Source: Bactrocera neohumeralis (Eukaryota > Arthropoda > Insecta > Diptera > Tephritidae). Taken from it: a stretch of DNA of 64,000 nt. Under the pieces are notes generated by a model. The model ran no database searches. It saw nothing but the letters and a program-made list of their open reading frames with translations, and was not told where the DNA came from. The first letter of the stretch is position 1. The number at the start of each line of letters is the position of its first letter. The stretch spans positions 65,817,076 to 65,881,075 of the forward strand of contig NC_065923.1 in NCBI RefSeq assembly GCF_024586455.1, in the 5' to 3' direction. Below are positions 12,120-24,960 of this stretch, in pieces. The translations under genes and the position numbers were made by a program.

Positions 12120-12850
12120 GCTGTAGCACCGAAAGAAATTCACGAACGAATGTCAAAAGTGTATACTGTTTGTTCACCTACATAGAACAGTAGAAAGATT
12201 GGTCGCTGTATTTAAACGTGGTCGTGCAAGCCTTCCAGGCGATTCACGTGAAGGACGTCCAAAAAGCGCATTAACACTAGAAATCATAGCCGAAATACAG
12301 AATATGGGTTTGAAGATCGTCAATTGAATGAGAAAGATTTAGCAGAGGCTCTACACATCTCATTAGGTAGTGTAAGCCATATTTTAAATGACATTTTTTT
12401 GCTGTGTGCACAATGGGTGCCGCATTCGCCAACAATGGAATTGGAAAACGAATTCAAATGTGACTTTCTTAGCAACATTTGGAGCATTAAAAAAAAAATA
12501 AAGTGGATTTTGTGCGTCAATTCATCACTATGGATAAGACTAGGGTCTATCACCATGATTCTGAATCAAAACAAGAGGCTAAAGGGTGGTGTGAACCTGG
12601 TTGTTCGGCTTCGAAACGAGTTCGTGTCCGGAAATCGGCCAAGAAGGTTATGGCATCAGTTTTTTGGGAGGCGAAAGGAATTTCGTTTGTGGATTGCTTA
12701 CAAATTGTTAAAAACTTAATTCTGAATATTATTGCAACCTTTTGGACCTTTGAAGGAAAAAAGTCGTGCAAAAAGACCCGGTTTGCAGAAGAAAAAAATC
12801 CTTTTTCACCAGGACAAGACCATTTTGACAATGGCTAAAAACCGTGAATT
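12120..12850 (+). pseudogene. Mariner transposase relic, 3'-truncated
   Basis: Plus-strand segments in several frames read KEIHERMSKVY, VAVFKRGRASLPGDSREGRP, LNEKDLAEALHISLGSVSHI, CAQWVPHSPTME, VRQFITMDKTRVYHHDSESK, KKVMASVFWEAKGISFVD, KKKILFHQD and TMAKNRE. In order these are the HTH_48 N-terminal region, the second helix-turn-helix, the first catalytic motif (VTMDETWVHHYTPE), the central VMASVFWD strand and the FHQDN block with the second Asp. The third Asp and the C-terminus are missing. Frameshifts and stops show it is dead. It resembles irritans-type elements but differs from the 4250 copy in preserved region and sequence. Confidence 0.85.
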
Positions 12851-13455
12851 CCTTCTTTTTTCCCTTCTTCTTTCTCCATAGCTATTAAAACTATATTTTC
12901 TTTATATTATTACTTGATACTATCAAGTCTCAATCGCTCAACTTAGAATCAATGTTCACTCCAATATTTTCTTTCCAAGAATCCTTTGTTGCTCTTTACT
13001 CACATTAAGTGCATACAACAAAATAAACTTATATTGTTAGTGCAATTTGTGCATAGAAACACGTGAGTGCTTCGATTATAAGCGCTTCGGTCATCAAAAC
13101 GAGCATAAAAGCTATCACACAACTAACGCTTGATGATAGTGTAAAATAATAATAGTAGTAGCATACTTTTATGCGCTGCCAAGCAAATAGTACGGATAAT
13201 GTATAAACAATATAAAGGATATGAGCGAAAGCTGGACGAAATGGGACTATAATAATAATGGATAGTGTGCATGAAAACATGGGGTATGAAAATATAGGGA
13301 AGGGGCAATGGTATGAAGAATGTGTGGATGAAAGCAAAAAGTTGAGACAGAGGGTATGAGACATACGAGAAGTAAATTTTGAGGCACAATATTACGCAAA
13401 GGTGCAGGCAGCACCGTACAGCGGTCCTACTACGGTTATTTACTCAAACTGTAAA

Positions 13456-13487
<32 letters not shown>

Positions 13488-14579
13488 AGACACACAGTAT
13501 AAACAAAGTTTGCACATTCCATTGGTCATAAAACATTAAGAAATAACATTTGCAAAGGATTAAGCACGCAAGTAATGTTGATGAAGTGATAAATGTGCTG
13601 CTGTCAGTATTAGTATTGTGTAGGTCCACGCAACAGCAGCGCCTGCTACTCGGCCTCGCACTCGCACTCGTATTTGTATTATTTATTTGCACAGCGTGCG
13701 ACACATAAAAATAGCGAATGACGAATTGCATGAAAGTTGTGTCATAGCCGATTATCGTTTTAATTAAAAGAAAACACTTTTTATTTGCCATAAAGCTTTG
13801 TGCTGGTGAGTAAGAAAATATATGCATTTCGCTATAAAAGTATTATGGCAGTGTAAATAAAGTTATGGAAAATTATTTGTTATTACTAATAATGGATAAG
13901 TTCGCAACTGGAAGAGAATAGGTAGCAAGTAATAGTTCTAGTGAGTTCGGGCAAGAGCGTACATTACTTAAATTAATGCTCAAAGTTCGGTTTATGTCCT
14001 TATGCAGAATGTAATCGTATTAAACGGTACATAATAAATAGAAAGAAGAAAAAAATATCAAATTACTTATTATATTTTCACCTTGGACTTGGTGGTGGCT
14101 CACTTTCAGTTGACATATCTTCGAGAACACCTTATGATTTAAGATTATACTTGATAAAGTTTCTTCAAACATTTTTACAGATTGCTGATCCTAATGATGC
14201 AGTAGTATAAAGCCCAATCTGGGAATCATCTTCAAATAAGATTTTTCATAATTTTAAAAGACTTTAACAGTATCTACGCAAGACTCGTTAGATATATATA
14301 CCTATCATTTATTGCTCTGCTTGTTGTAATAGCACGAAGCCTTGAGTACATAATATGGATTCTCGTTCGCATCTAGGAAGCATTTTGGAACTTCCATCTA
14401 TTAAGCTAAACTTTGAACGGACACTACATGTTTGATTAGGAACGAGCTTGCTTTTCAGTTTTCTCAGAATAATTAATTATTAACTCAATTTTGTTTCATT
14501 TGATCCATCATTACCACAGAACCGATCTGGCAATATATTTAATATATGAACTATTTGAGGCTAACACCACGAACTAAAG
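12851..14579. other. Intergenic DNA, no gene seen
   Basis: It is non-coding, with a TC microsatellite near 13462. Frames of about 110 codons on the minus strand (13029-13364, 13486-13827) consist of low-complexity Ser/Tyr/Phe-rich translation and have no motif. Confidence 0.5.
13462..13487. repeat. TC/CT microsatellite
   Basis: An uninterrupted run of about 13 TC units is followed by AGACACACAG. Confidence 0.95.
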
Positions 14580-14910
14580 TCCATTGTGATCTTCCCTCTG
14601 TTACACACACTGACCTAGGGCTGACACTCTGATAAAACCCAGGATCTTGCTGTAGACTATTGGGGATATGTGATCCCTATTAAGGCCCTAGATCCTTCGT
14701 TAACATACTGCTGTGCAATCTAGAATAAGCTGCTCAGGAGTTTCGGGCTCCGTGTCGCAAAACCTGCATTTTGCACAAGGTGCTATACCATTACTAAACA
14801 GGTGCTTCCTCATCCTCCTGTTTCCAGTGTAAAATGGCACAAGAAGTTGAAATTTGTTTTTGGGGAAGTTAAATACACCTTTGAGCCGAGTGATGTTATA
14901 ATCACCCAAG
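14580..14910 (-). pseudogene. Non-LTR retrotransposon 3' ORF2 tail (jockey/I-like)
   Basis: The minus-strand frame at 14700-14909 reads LVPFYTGNRRMRKHLFSNG, then CAKCRFCDTEPETPEQLILD, then CTAVC. The order TGH(C)-x-RKHL, CRFC, E-E-T-x-E-H-L-x-x-DC is the Cys/His end of the ORF2 protein after the RNase H domain in LINEs of the jockey/I/R1 group. The reading degenerates downstream of CTAVC into stops. It is a short 3' relic; the parent family cannot be named from this piece. Confidence 0.65.
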
Positions 14911-17900
14911 AATTAATATAGGAATCGGTTTATATTGTATCTGATTTATTGTCTAATCCCGTTAATAAATTAGCTTCCTTGTTTCGCGAACTTAACAACG
15001 ATACCATTGACCCAAAGAAAAGTTTAATCAAACTAGGCATCTCACAACTCTGAATTAATTTCTGGAATCGGTCAATACCAGAAAGCTTTTGCGAAGAAAT
15101 ATAAAATATATATAGTAGTAAAAGCTTATTAAGGGATGATTGTAATAATGCTTGAATCCTGATTCTGCTTGGGGGAATATGGAAACTACTATGGAGTTCC
15201 TAAAAGAGCATTTAGAACTCATGAAGATTTCTATTAACGTAAGTATTAGGAGCTACGGAGGGTTTTGTCGTCTGCCGTGTATCTTCCTTCAACCTTTGTT
15301 TCATCATTATTTCTTTGTGAATACCTTTTGCTTAGGCAACAACCCCACTTTTATATACCCCAATTTTACCGCAATAGGATTAGTTCCTGTAGAAAATTCA
15401 AGTTGAATGATGACAATAATTTATGGTTGATAAATTCACAGGCCTCCTTTCTTTTTTGCTTACGTGATCCCAATGTAAATAGCCCAAGTTCACAAAATTA
15501 TATTGAAATTACTGAAGGTTGTGCACTTCAACTGGATACCGACTCTATTCTTTGATTCTAAAGGGGAATGATTACAATTATGGATTTACTGCTTTTTATT
15601 GTCTTGTAAATTCTACAACACCTCTAGAATATTGCGATAAATTTAGTTAATCCCAATAATAATTTCGGAGATACCGCCTTGAGAACTTGTACGCCCGAGG
15701 CTAGCTAGGCTAAGTGCGCTGTTCTAGACGCGTTTTTCTCGAAATTGAGTTTTTGAAGTCGGTTGGAAAGATTTTTCGATAACTACTCAACCTATTTTCA
15801 TGAAATTTTACACAGGTCTATAAGATACCATTCTTAAAGCCTTAGATTAAGGATTTTTTTTCGATTACAACTATTTGACAAACAAAAAATGTTTCGAAAG
15901 TTTAATTTTTTGTAAAAATGTCTGCCAAAAATACAATTTGCAGTTTTTTTTTCATCGGCCAACTAAAACACGTATTTTTTTATTTTAGATGATTCAGTAA
16001 GGAGTTATCCTGCCAGCGGAGGTGCAACCGTTTTCCGAGGAGTCACCGTAAATGGTGTCGCAAGGGCCAAGTTTAAAATATTTCTTTTCCAAAAAATTTC
16101 AGATTTTCTTTGTGAATAGTTTATAACAATAAACAACTCTAATAAAATATTTCAAGTTTTATATGCGGAAAAATTGTTGAAAAAGTCTGATTTTTACCCG
16201 AGAAAACCCATGTATCCTCTCAAAACTTCCTTGTATGAATCACCCTGTTCTCAACCAAAACTTTTTCTTAAAGTAAAAAAGCAACATGTATCATAAAAAA
16301 GGCTTAAAGTGGACTTATCAAGTTCCCTATATAAATTTATTTTGCGCCTTTTTTACTCCGAACAACGCAAAAAGTTTCACAGAATTTTTTTTTTATTTAT
16401 TCTAAAAAACCTTTGAGCAAATAAAATTTTAGACATTTCTATGCCATTGCACACCGATTTAGTTCTAATTTATGAGCTAGAAACTGACAGTTGACGAATA
16501 ATGCGCGGCGTGGCAAAACAGGGCGTTGCAACAATGTTGCTAAACATTTTATTTACTTAAACAAAAATGCAAAACAAAAGAATGGTGCACAAAAGGTGTT
16601 GGACATACTGAGCCAAGTTTGGTAATAAAAATATAAATGCTAAGCTATTTTATTATCCTGCCTGTGCACACATGCACGATATAGGCTGCCTACTGTTGAT
16701 CCCGGCTTGTCACATTTTTCACTCAAAGTAATGATGATTTTGACATATGACGACGCAGCTGACGTGCTCGACTTGTTGGAGTGATGGGGTGAAGCGAGTA
16801 CTATTGCGCAGGCGCAACTGGTGAAGGTAGATTTTTAGTGAGTTTGAAATCATATCGCTTACTTTTTTGTCTTGTCTTTTGTTCTTGTTATTTTTTGTTT
16901 TTATAGTGTGATATTTTTATTACAATCCGCTATTGTTAGGCAGCGACTTGCAGCATTAAGATTTCTACTTTGTTTACGTCTGTGATATTTTATTTGCTAA
17001 TGTTGGCAACATTGTTGTTAATTTGCGTCGCTACCAAAGGCGGTGAACAAAGCGGTAATAAAAATACAAATATTTTTATACACATCCATGTATAAGTATA
17101 TCTACACTCAAAGCCTATTGTCTGCATTTTCACCAATTTTTAAATATTCAAACTACTTTGTGTGCGCAAATGATCTGCAACTCGAGTAATTGCAGCATTT
17201 GTTTATTTAGGCGAAAGCAAAAGGTACAAATACCTATGTATGTGCCGCTTTGCTACATTTTATTGACAGTTTAGCGCAGACAAAAGAGCGCCGCCAAATA
17301 TGTCAATTCACTGCGCTCATTGATGCCTTCACAGGCGCACACATACATATGTAATTGATCTTATAATCAACTTTGCACAGTATGTGTCCAACAACCCCTA
17401 GCACTCACATACACAAACACACACTAATAATCGCACAAGTTAACCAGCTAACCCTTTGTAGCTACTTTTAATCTGTGTCTCATAACCTGGCAGCCTTCGA
17501 GCTCACAGTAGGATTTATTAAAATATACCAGAAACCGTGAAAAATCGACAAATCTCACGTTGATACTCGTTGGAATTTATCAGTTTATATATATGTGTGT
17601 GCGTATGCCTGTAAGTGGGTACAATCCTTTCAATTCAATACGCTTTTGCTTTGGTTGCTTTGCCCAAGTGCCAAACAATGGGCTCGTTGATACTTTTTTT
17701 CTTCCATTCAATTCGGTAACAATGTGGGGTAATAAAAATTGCGACAAACTTAATCTTAACGATCTTCAAGGGGCTTGTGTGCAACAATGTAGCAACTAGC
17801 AAATAGGTGTGACTGATTGCGGCGTTATGAGAAAAAAAATTTGAAGAGATGAAAATATATTTAATAACGAGGTATACGAACAAACTTTGGGTGTATTTAT

Positions 17901-18429
17901 TAGTTGCAGGGATCACTTTTTTGAAGCGCCAGTGGTCTCAACTTAAGGTTTGTGTAACTGTCATATACAAGGAACGGAGTGATTTTGACGTCACGTGTTG
18001 TATCTAAAACCCTTAAACTTTGTTAAAACATAGGTTCTGTTCATTTTCGTAAGCAGTTAATTGTATGACAAAATATCGCAGAAGTGTCGATATAAGTAAC
18101 TGAAGCAAGGGCAATAACCAGCTTCCTTAGCTTCTTTATGGTAGCAGCTTCCTTGAATTCCACTTCGATCGCAGCAGCAATGGTTAGAGATTGTTAAAAC
18201 TATTGGTGTACTGAAAGACTGATTGTAACAGTCTAACATGTCAATCAGAGGACATAGGAAGTTAAATATACAGTCAAAATTCCCTATTTTTCTGAATATT
18301 TTTATTAGATCTTGAGTCTTTAAAGTCGGATATTAAAAAACAAGTATTTCCAAAACACATGTCCGATTTTGAAACGACTAGCATTTTTCAAATAATACCT
18401 AGTCGATTATCATACAGAGTAATAAATAT
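14911..18429. other. Intergenic DNA, no gene seen; possible repeat at 15690-16260
   Basis: No protein-like frame was recognised. The part at about 15690-16260 (ACTACTCAACCTATTTTCAT, then an island at 16000-16070 richer in G+C than its flanks) has the look of a dispersed repeat, but no second copy occurs in this window. ORFs at 15152-15555 and 17560-17916 look like chance frames. Confidence 0.4.
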
Positions 18430-19770
18430 GCCAAATGCAAGAAAAACCAATCTCTCTCCCCACACAGAAAAGAGAACTAGTGATCCAGAAAGGGCTATAA
18501 GAGTTCCGCAAATCCCCCATTTTAACCACAAAGAGCTGCAACTGGCCGCTAGATAGCTCAAGGCTACAAAATCAACCGGCCCGAGATTATAGCAGAAATG
18601 CTTAAAATAATTGCTGAAGAGCTACCTGCATAAATAAGGTGGAATATTTCCAGAAATTTGGTCCTAATCAAAAGAAAATAATTAGAACGCCACAGAAAGA
18701 CGACGCTGAAAGTACATTCATTAAATTTATGCAATGGCAACAAGAACTCATCGCCGTAGAGGACCTGGCTGGCCCAATAAATGCGGAGAATTCAGTTATT
18801 GTCATGCTGGAGAGCGAAGAAAATTGAGGGATTATAATATACCGTAATATAGAGGAGGATAGAGACAGGTGTAGAAGTTTATGCAAGTGGGGAAATTTTT
18901 CTGAGTGCCATTCGCTTGGGAGTGGACCGAAACGAGTTTTTTACATATGGCTCAAGCAGCTCACGACTTCCAGCATAAGATTTCCGCATCTTTCTCGCCT
19001 CTGTGCAGCAACAAAAGTACATCAACAAACACAAGGAATGTTCGACGTCGAAAAGCTGCAATTACTACAGACAGTCGAACGATTTTCTACTCGACTTGAA
19101 CTAATCTCTGAGAGCACTCATCAGCAACTCGGTATAAGGGAACGGTGGAACGGAAATCAAGGTCCTTATGAACAGCTGCAAACGAAACCATTGGTTTTTA
19201 GTAAAGCAAAAGAACTGCTCTCCCATTGGTCCATACCAAACGAGGTTCCCGACAAGGCCACTTCCCATCGTTCGACTTCTTCAATCTACTCCTCGAGAAA
19301 GTTATTCGAGCTGAACAATGAAATAGAGAGAGTACAATCTTTATAACAGTGTACAGCTGCTAGCTTACACCCATGATATTGATATCATTGGCCTCAACAT
19401 CCGCGCCGTTAGTTCTGCTTTCCTCAGACTGGGTAAGGAAGCGAAGTAAATGGGTCTGATAGCGAAGGAGGTCAAGACGAAATACATGCTGTTATCAAAC
19501 AAACAATCATCGCACTCGCGACGTGGCTCTTACGTTACTGTTCACAGTCATATCTTCGAAGTTGTAGATTATATCGTCTATCTTTGAACCAGTATTTAAC
19601 ACTAACCACGAAATACGTAGCCGCTGGTCATGTCGTCTGAATAAATGAAAACACTCCAGTATTCGACGCAGTACCCGCCGGGAGAAGCAAAGAAAGAGGA
19701 AGATCTCCACTCCGTTGGAAAGATTAAACGGAAAGAAATAGTTATGGACAAGTTTAGCGGCGTATGTACT
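18430..19770 (+). pseudogene. Non-LTR retrotransposon reverse transcriptase relic
   Basis: Across shifting plus-strand frames the translation gives KELQLAA, LKATKSTGP, AEMLKIIAEELPA (18528-18632; the K-x-TGPD-x-IPAE-x-LK start of LINE RT), GSRQGHFPSFDFFNLLLEKV (about 19240-19300), YTHDIDIIGLNIRAVSSAF (19367-19424; YADD catalytic box changed to YTHD), MGLIAKEVKTKYMLLSNKQ (19450-19507), GSYVTVHSHIFEVVD (19524-19567) and VFDAVPAG, RGRSPLRWKD (about 19660-19730; 3' tail). The order is correct for the RT palm and C-terminal region of one LINE ORF2. It has many frameshifts and a broken active site, so it is an inactive copy. Confidence 0.8.
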
Positions 19771-21189
19771 TTTGGAATAAAATTAACGATATGCTGCATT
19801 GACAAGATTATTTGAGGTCTAACAAGGAACTGGCGTTTTATGTTGTCTCCGTTAAGGTATCCATCAAGAAGAAGGATAAATAATATAACTTACGTGATTT
19901 TAGTTAGGATGATGTGATTTTTGCGATGAGATTTTTTGGAAGTATTTCGTATAACGCTCAATATCTATAAGACTACAGGACTACAAAACTAACAAGCGAT
20001 CACGTGTTGTGGAAACCTACCTTCTTTTATACATTTTTCTTCCTCTAAGATACAAATATATTTTATCAGATAGGTTGAAACGGCAATACTAAGATGATAC
20101 TGAGGGCCACACATTTGAATTTGTCTCGTCACAAATTCATTTAACAAATTTTATTTACTTGTTTGTCTACTTTATCACATTTTCTGCGCTATAGCAACAA
20201 TAACAACACTAAAGATGAGCATTAATGTGAAGCAACAGTGAGCGCATAAGACTCTTAAGGATCATAAACAAAAGAGACGTAATAATCTCAGGCATACAAT
20301 TATGTTTGAGTTCTCAAGCAAACATACACGCACATGCGGAGACAGCCTTTGTCCTTCGTCAATAAATGATATCCTTCCCGTTGCGCGTTCCGTATATATT
20401 TGTTTGTATTGTTGGAAAAATTTTAACTAATCTGCAAATTTATATGCAGAAAAGTTGTTCAATAAAATCGGCTAAACCAGGCAATAAACAAGGATATTTT
20501 AGTGTCATTTCTTATTGCTGATGATGCCGATGAGGCGCTGGTGAGGCGGTAAGTTCCTGCCGTGCACAACAGTTCATTGTCTCACCGTATACAAAGTCAT
20601 AGTAAGCGAGTTTATTTGTTGCGCATTGTTGGTGTTGTATATATTTCTACATATGTACATATGAATATGAATGCCACAGCGTCATTCCTCAATTGACCAT
20701 TGTCCAGTCTATAATTTTGATGCGTTGATGCGCTCATAAATTTTGTTTTTCGCTTGCCTTGTCTCTGCGCGCACTAAAAGTGAGGTTATGTGAACTACGG
20801 CGCTCACATAAGCTACTACGTTGCGTAATTTATGTGCGCGTAAATGCAACTTTTTCATCATAAGACTCGAGTTGACCACATCATGGCTGCGCTAAAAAGT
20901 CATTAGACTGCCCTTAAGGTATTTGTACGAGCGCAAAAATATGACAAAATCAAAAAAACAAATAATGTAGCCTTTGGCAATTGCGTATTTCTGTCGTAAA
21001 ATTTTGAGATTTTTCTCTTCCTTTTACTTTTTGGTTTATATTGCGCCTGGAAGTTGGAAAACTTCCTGAGAAATGTGACGACAATTTTAATGTTGCTTAA
21101 TTTGTTGCGGAATTTTGGTTATTTACCGGCAAATATATGGATGTTGGGGCGAGCTTGATAGCATGCTACTGAATAGGGTGTCTGACACA
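19771..21189. other. Intergenic DNA, no gene seen
   Basis: No protein-like frame or family-level repeat was recognised in this stretch, which leads into the AT-rich island. Confidence 0.5.
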
Positions 21190-22600
21190 AGAAAAATTGG
21201 AAAGTTGAAATAATTGAGTTTAAATTCAAGCTGAAATTAATACAGATATGTAATTTTTGATTTTCTAAGAACACTTATTATTATTAAAAAAATATCTAAA
21301 ACTTTTGTATAAAAAAAATTAAAGCATTACAAAATGTATATAATATATAATATATAATATTTTTCGTTAGGAAAGTGATTTAATTTTTATTGAAAAAATA
21401 TATTATAATATACATAATTTGTTATTGTTAATTGATTTGGTTTTTTTTTTAATTTATAAATTACATAATAAAACTTAAGTTTTTTAATTAAAAATATTTC
21501 TTTATAGTTATATAATTTAATAATTTAATGTCTAATATTATTTGTTATGAAAAATAATTACTTATTATAAAAAAATATATATGTATTATATTCTCTAATA
21601 AAATATTTTTTTTATAAATTTTAATTAAATTATTATTTTAAAATTTTAATAAAGATTTCAATAGAAAAATTATGAATATAATACAAATGTATATTTTATA
21701 TTATTTTTTATTTGATTAAAAGACACTTTTTAAAAAATTGTTTTAAATAATAAAAAAAAAAAATTATTATCATCGTATTTAACATTTTTATTTATTTTTC
21801 CAGAAAAATAACAATAATTTTTTTATATTTTCTAAGTAAAAAATTAAAATCTAATCATTTTAAATTAAAAACAAAATGTTTATTTTTCCAAAAACAATAA
21901 CACATTTCTAACTTAAAGTAGATAAAACAACACTTTCTTCATATATATATATATATATATATAGTATATATATATAGTATTTATTTGTATTATAGTTTTA
22001 TTTCATATATACACATAATAAATAAAAAAACTGCTCTCATATTTTTAATAAAAAAATTTTAATTATTCTTTACAATTTTCTTCTTTTTTTGGAATTTTTG
22101 TAGTATGATATTTTTAATGTTTTTTTCTTGTATAATAAATTTAAATATATAATTTAAATGTAAATACTTTTGTTTAAAACCTAAAGTGTCAACAGTTGCA
22201 TTAAAAAATATGTTATGTTGGTGGAAAAATTTGATTTATTCTTTTTAATTTATAATATTTATTTCATTGCATTAATTTGATCATATTGAAGATACTTCTT
22301 TCACTTTTAGACAAAAAAATTTTAATTTCGATTTTCAAAAATGAATAAAATTCGATTAGCTGCAAATAAAAAAATTATTATTATAATTTTTTATTCGCTT
22401 ATTTTAATAAATAATATTTAATTTTTAATAAATTTAAATTATTATTAAGTATTGTTTTAAAAAATAGTTTACATCAAAAAAATATGAAAGTTTCAGTAAG
22501 GATTTTTCGAACTAATTAAAATTTTACTATTAACTACATCCGTTTTCATTAATAAAAATTATATTTAATATTTTATTTTAAGTAAATATTTTTTTACTTT
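21190..22600. repeat. Extremely AT-rich island
   Basis: About 1.4 kb consists almost only of A and T, with long homopolymer and ATAT stretches and very few G or C. It is clearly different from the flanks, where G and C are common. It contains an AT dinucleotide array (21941-21977). No coding frame of note exists. It could be a matrix-attachment-type sequence, a decayed AT satellite or the hull of an old insertion; the sequence does not decide. Confidence 0.8.
21941..21977. repeat. AT microsatellite
   Basis: ATATAT arrays of about 20 and 12 bases are separated by a G, within the AT-rich island. Confidence 0.9.
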
Positions 22601-24059
22601 CCTTACCCCCATATCTTACCACCCATGTACCCTTACCCATAAACAACCAACCATCAAAATCACCCACCACTAAAACTTTATGAATAAAGCAAAGCCAATG
22701 ATTACTTTTTATACTGTTGCCTGTTTTTTACTATATCTGCCGCCACCGTTTCCCTATAGCGTCTATTATCTGTTCGTATGTAAAAATATTGATGGTCATT
22801 AATATTCAATATTAGTGTACAATGTTCTTCCATCAACGCACCATTTACACCAATCAATCTTTATTATCAACACATCATTTACATGCACGAGCAGCAAAAA
22901 GCGATGAAACGAAACGGAATAAAAAATTATGTAAGAAAAAATGCATAAATAAATGAGTTCGATTACTGAAAAAATGTGTTTGGTAGAAAAAACCAAACTT
23001 TTTGACACAATTTTGACATGTAACCACCCCTGAATGCGATAAAGTCAAGAAAACACTGGGAGGGCGATGCATTTCAGTGAACGACGAAGTGGGGATTATA
23101 TCAAAAATATATAGGACGACATGCTAAAGGTCAATTGACCGCAATAAACGTAAAAATGGAGCGAAATTTCAATAAGGGTGAATTTATTTATGACGAAAAA
23201 TATACTTTTTTTGATAAAATATTCCCAAAAATCTCATCGTGACACAATTTTATTTTGACGTTCCAAACCCTTTCTTGACTAGCACTTTTTTCTACATATA
23301 TTTTGAAATATACATAGTACTTACGTACGTCTTTCTAAATTCTAATAATCGTTAAATGAGTTTTGAGATTTTAAGTACGAGTTTATATCTATGTACATAC
23401 ATATGCATGTATACTGGAATTCGATTAATTTTTTCATAACTTCAACTGAAATATATAAAAAACAGCCTATCCGACAATTATACACTATATTAGTTAACCG
23501 TTTTTAAGTCTACCACAAATTCGTATTAATTTCAGTCATTCCTGAACATAGGATATTAGAACCAATATAGTTTAACCCTTTTCAAGAAAAATTTCAAGTT
23601 TTAAATGTTGAAAAAAATTTATAAACTGAATTACAATTCAAAAATATTGAATTTTTTTCAGGGTTAAATTGAAGAGGAGAAAGATCGTACTGAGAAAACT
23701 TGTTCAAGTAATAGCTACGAAATTTTTCAAAAAATATATTTTTCATAGCCAACTTACGCAATTGATCTTATGAGAGGAAATTTTGGCTATGGACCTGCAA
23801 AATTGCAAGGTTAAGGTGTATTGGAAGCAAAAACGAATTTAGAAACCTTATCACAATCCACATCACCCTTAACTTCGTCGCCAGTGTAATGATACTTGTA
23901 TATACGAAAATAAGAGACATATCGTTAAATACAAAAGTTACCCATACAAGGATTCAATTTTGATCGATTAGTTTGTAAAGCAGCTTTATGTATGCTACAG
24001 TCCTCTCTTATACAACAGTCGAAATTTTTTAGGCATTAAGGAGAATTTAAAACTCTTTC
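22601..24059. other. Intergenic DNA, no gene seen
   Basis: No protein-like frame or known repeat was recognised. Minus-strand frames at 22799-23072 lack motifs. Confidence 0.5.
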
Positions 24060-24960
24060 GCACCATATTGGGATCATCAACCAACGTGAGTGGTGTGCCT
24101 ACTTCCCTCTTCTATGATGGATTTTTTCCTTGCTCCGCGACCGTTTGCAGATCAGTTTTGTACTCTCTTTGTTGCCAGCCTCAATCTTTTTGGCTCACCT
24201 TCTATTGATTAGAGATCCAAAAGGCCGGCAAGTCAGCGTCCATATCTCTTGTTTGGTGCATAGGACCCATTCTGCACACAAAGCTGTTTGCTTCTAGCTT
24301 TCGTCAATAGCTAACAATTTTTCAACTAGATTATCCGTGTTGAGTTAACCAAGCCTCTTTTCTAATGCTCTCCATGCACCACTCCTAGCGGTGACACTTG
24401 AAAGAGGTATGATTTGCGTGATCTAGTGTTTCGTCTCCGTAAATACATGCAGTACCTTCTGCTTTACTGATGTCGTAAAGATATTTACGGAGAGCATCTG
24501 TGTTAAGTAGTAGCTTTCCTCGCCGCATTTCTTACTGTGCGAGATCTCTATATCTTTGATTAGTCTGCCGGTCCATCTTCCTTTGCGCTTCCTTGTCCAC
24601 TTCTCTTACCAGACTTCAATTGTTTGCTTTCTTGCCTTATGCCATCCATCCATCCTTATTCCATAACCAGAGATTTATTCTCTATTTTGCATAGATTCAT
24701 TTGGATGTCGCCACTTATCAAAAGCACTGTGAATTCGGATAAAGAGCGATACGCCGAGGCAACTCTTATAACTGCTGTCCTTAGCGCCTTAGCAAGTACT
24801 TTCCCTTTATATTTCATATTAATGTATCATCACATATTCTGCTACCACTGACTGTGTTGTGCCAATGAGTCGTTTACTTTTACTTGAAAGCGGACCTCCG
24901 CTACTTGCCATAAGCCTTCATAGCAACATGGTTATAACAGCATCTTAGATTTGAGCCCAG
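24060..24960 (-). pseudogene. Non-LTR retrotransposon ORF2 3' part (R1-like)
   Basis: Minus-strand translation in changing frames gives LRTAVIRVASAYRSLSEFTV (about 24720-24780; the R1-clade motif ALRT-x-RV-x-SAYRTVS-x-x-A), followed towards lower coordinates by KYLYDISKAEGTACIYGDET, LDHANHTSFKCHR (about 24390-24490) and EWCMESIRKEAW. The last block resembles the C-terminal CCHC-like region of R1-group LINEs (G-x-F-x-x-YL, then C-x-x-C-x-D-x-x-D-x-x-HT-x-F-x-C). Stops and frameshifts occur throughout. It is a 5'-truncated dead copy; the R1 affiliation is inference from motif order. Confidence 0.7.

Noticed and set aside
15690..16260. Possible dispersed repeat or gene fragment with an island richer in G+C than its flanks
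   Set aside because: No second copy occurs in the window and no protein similarity was recognised, so it was not listed as a repeat of its own.
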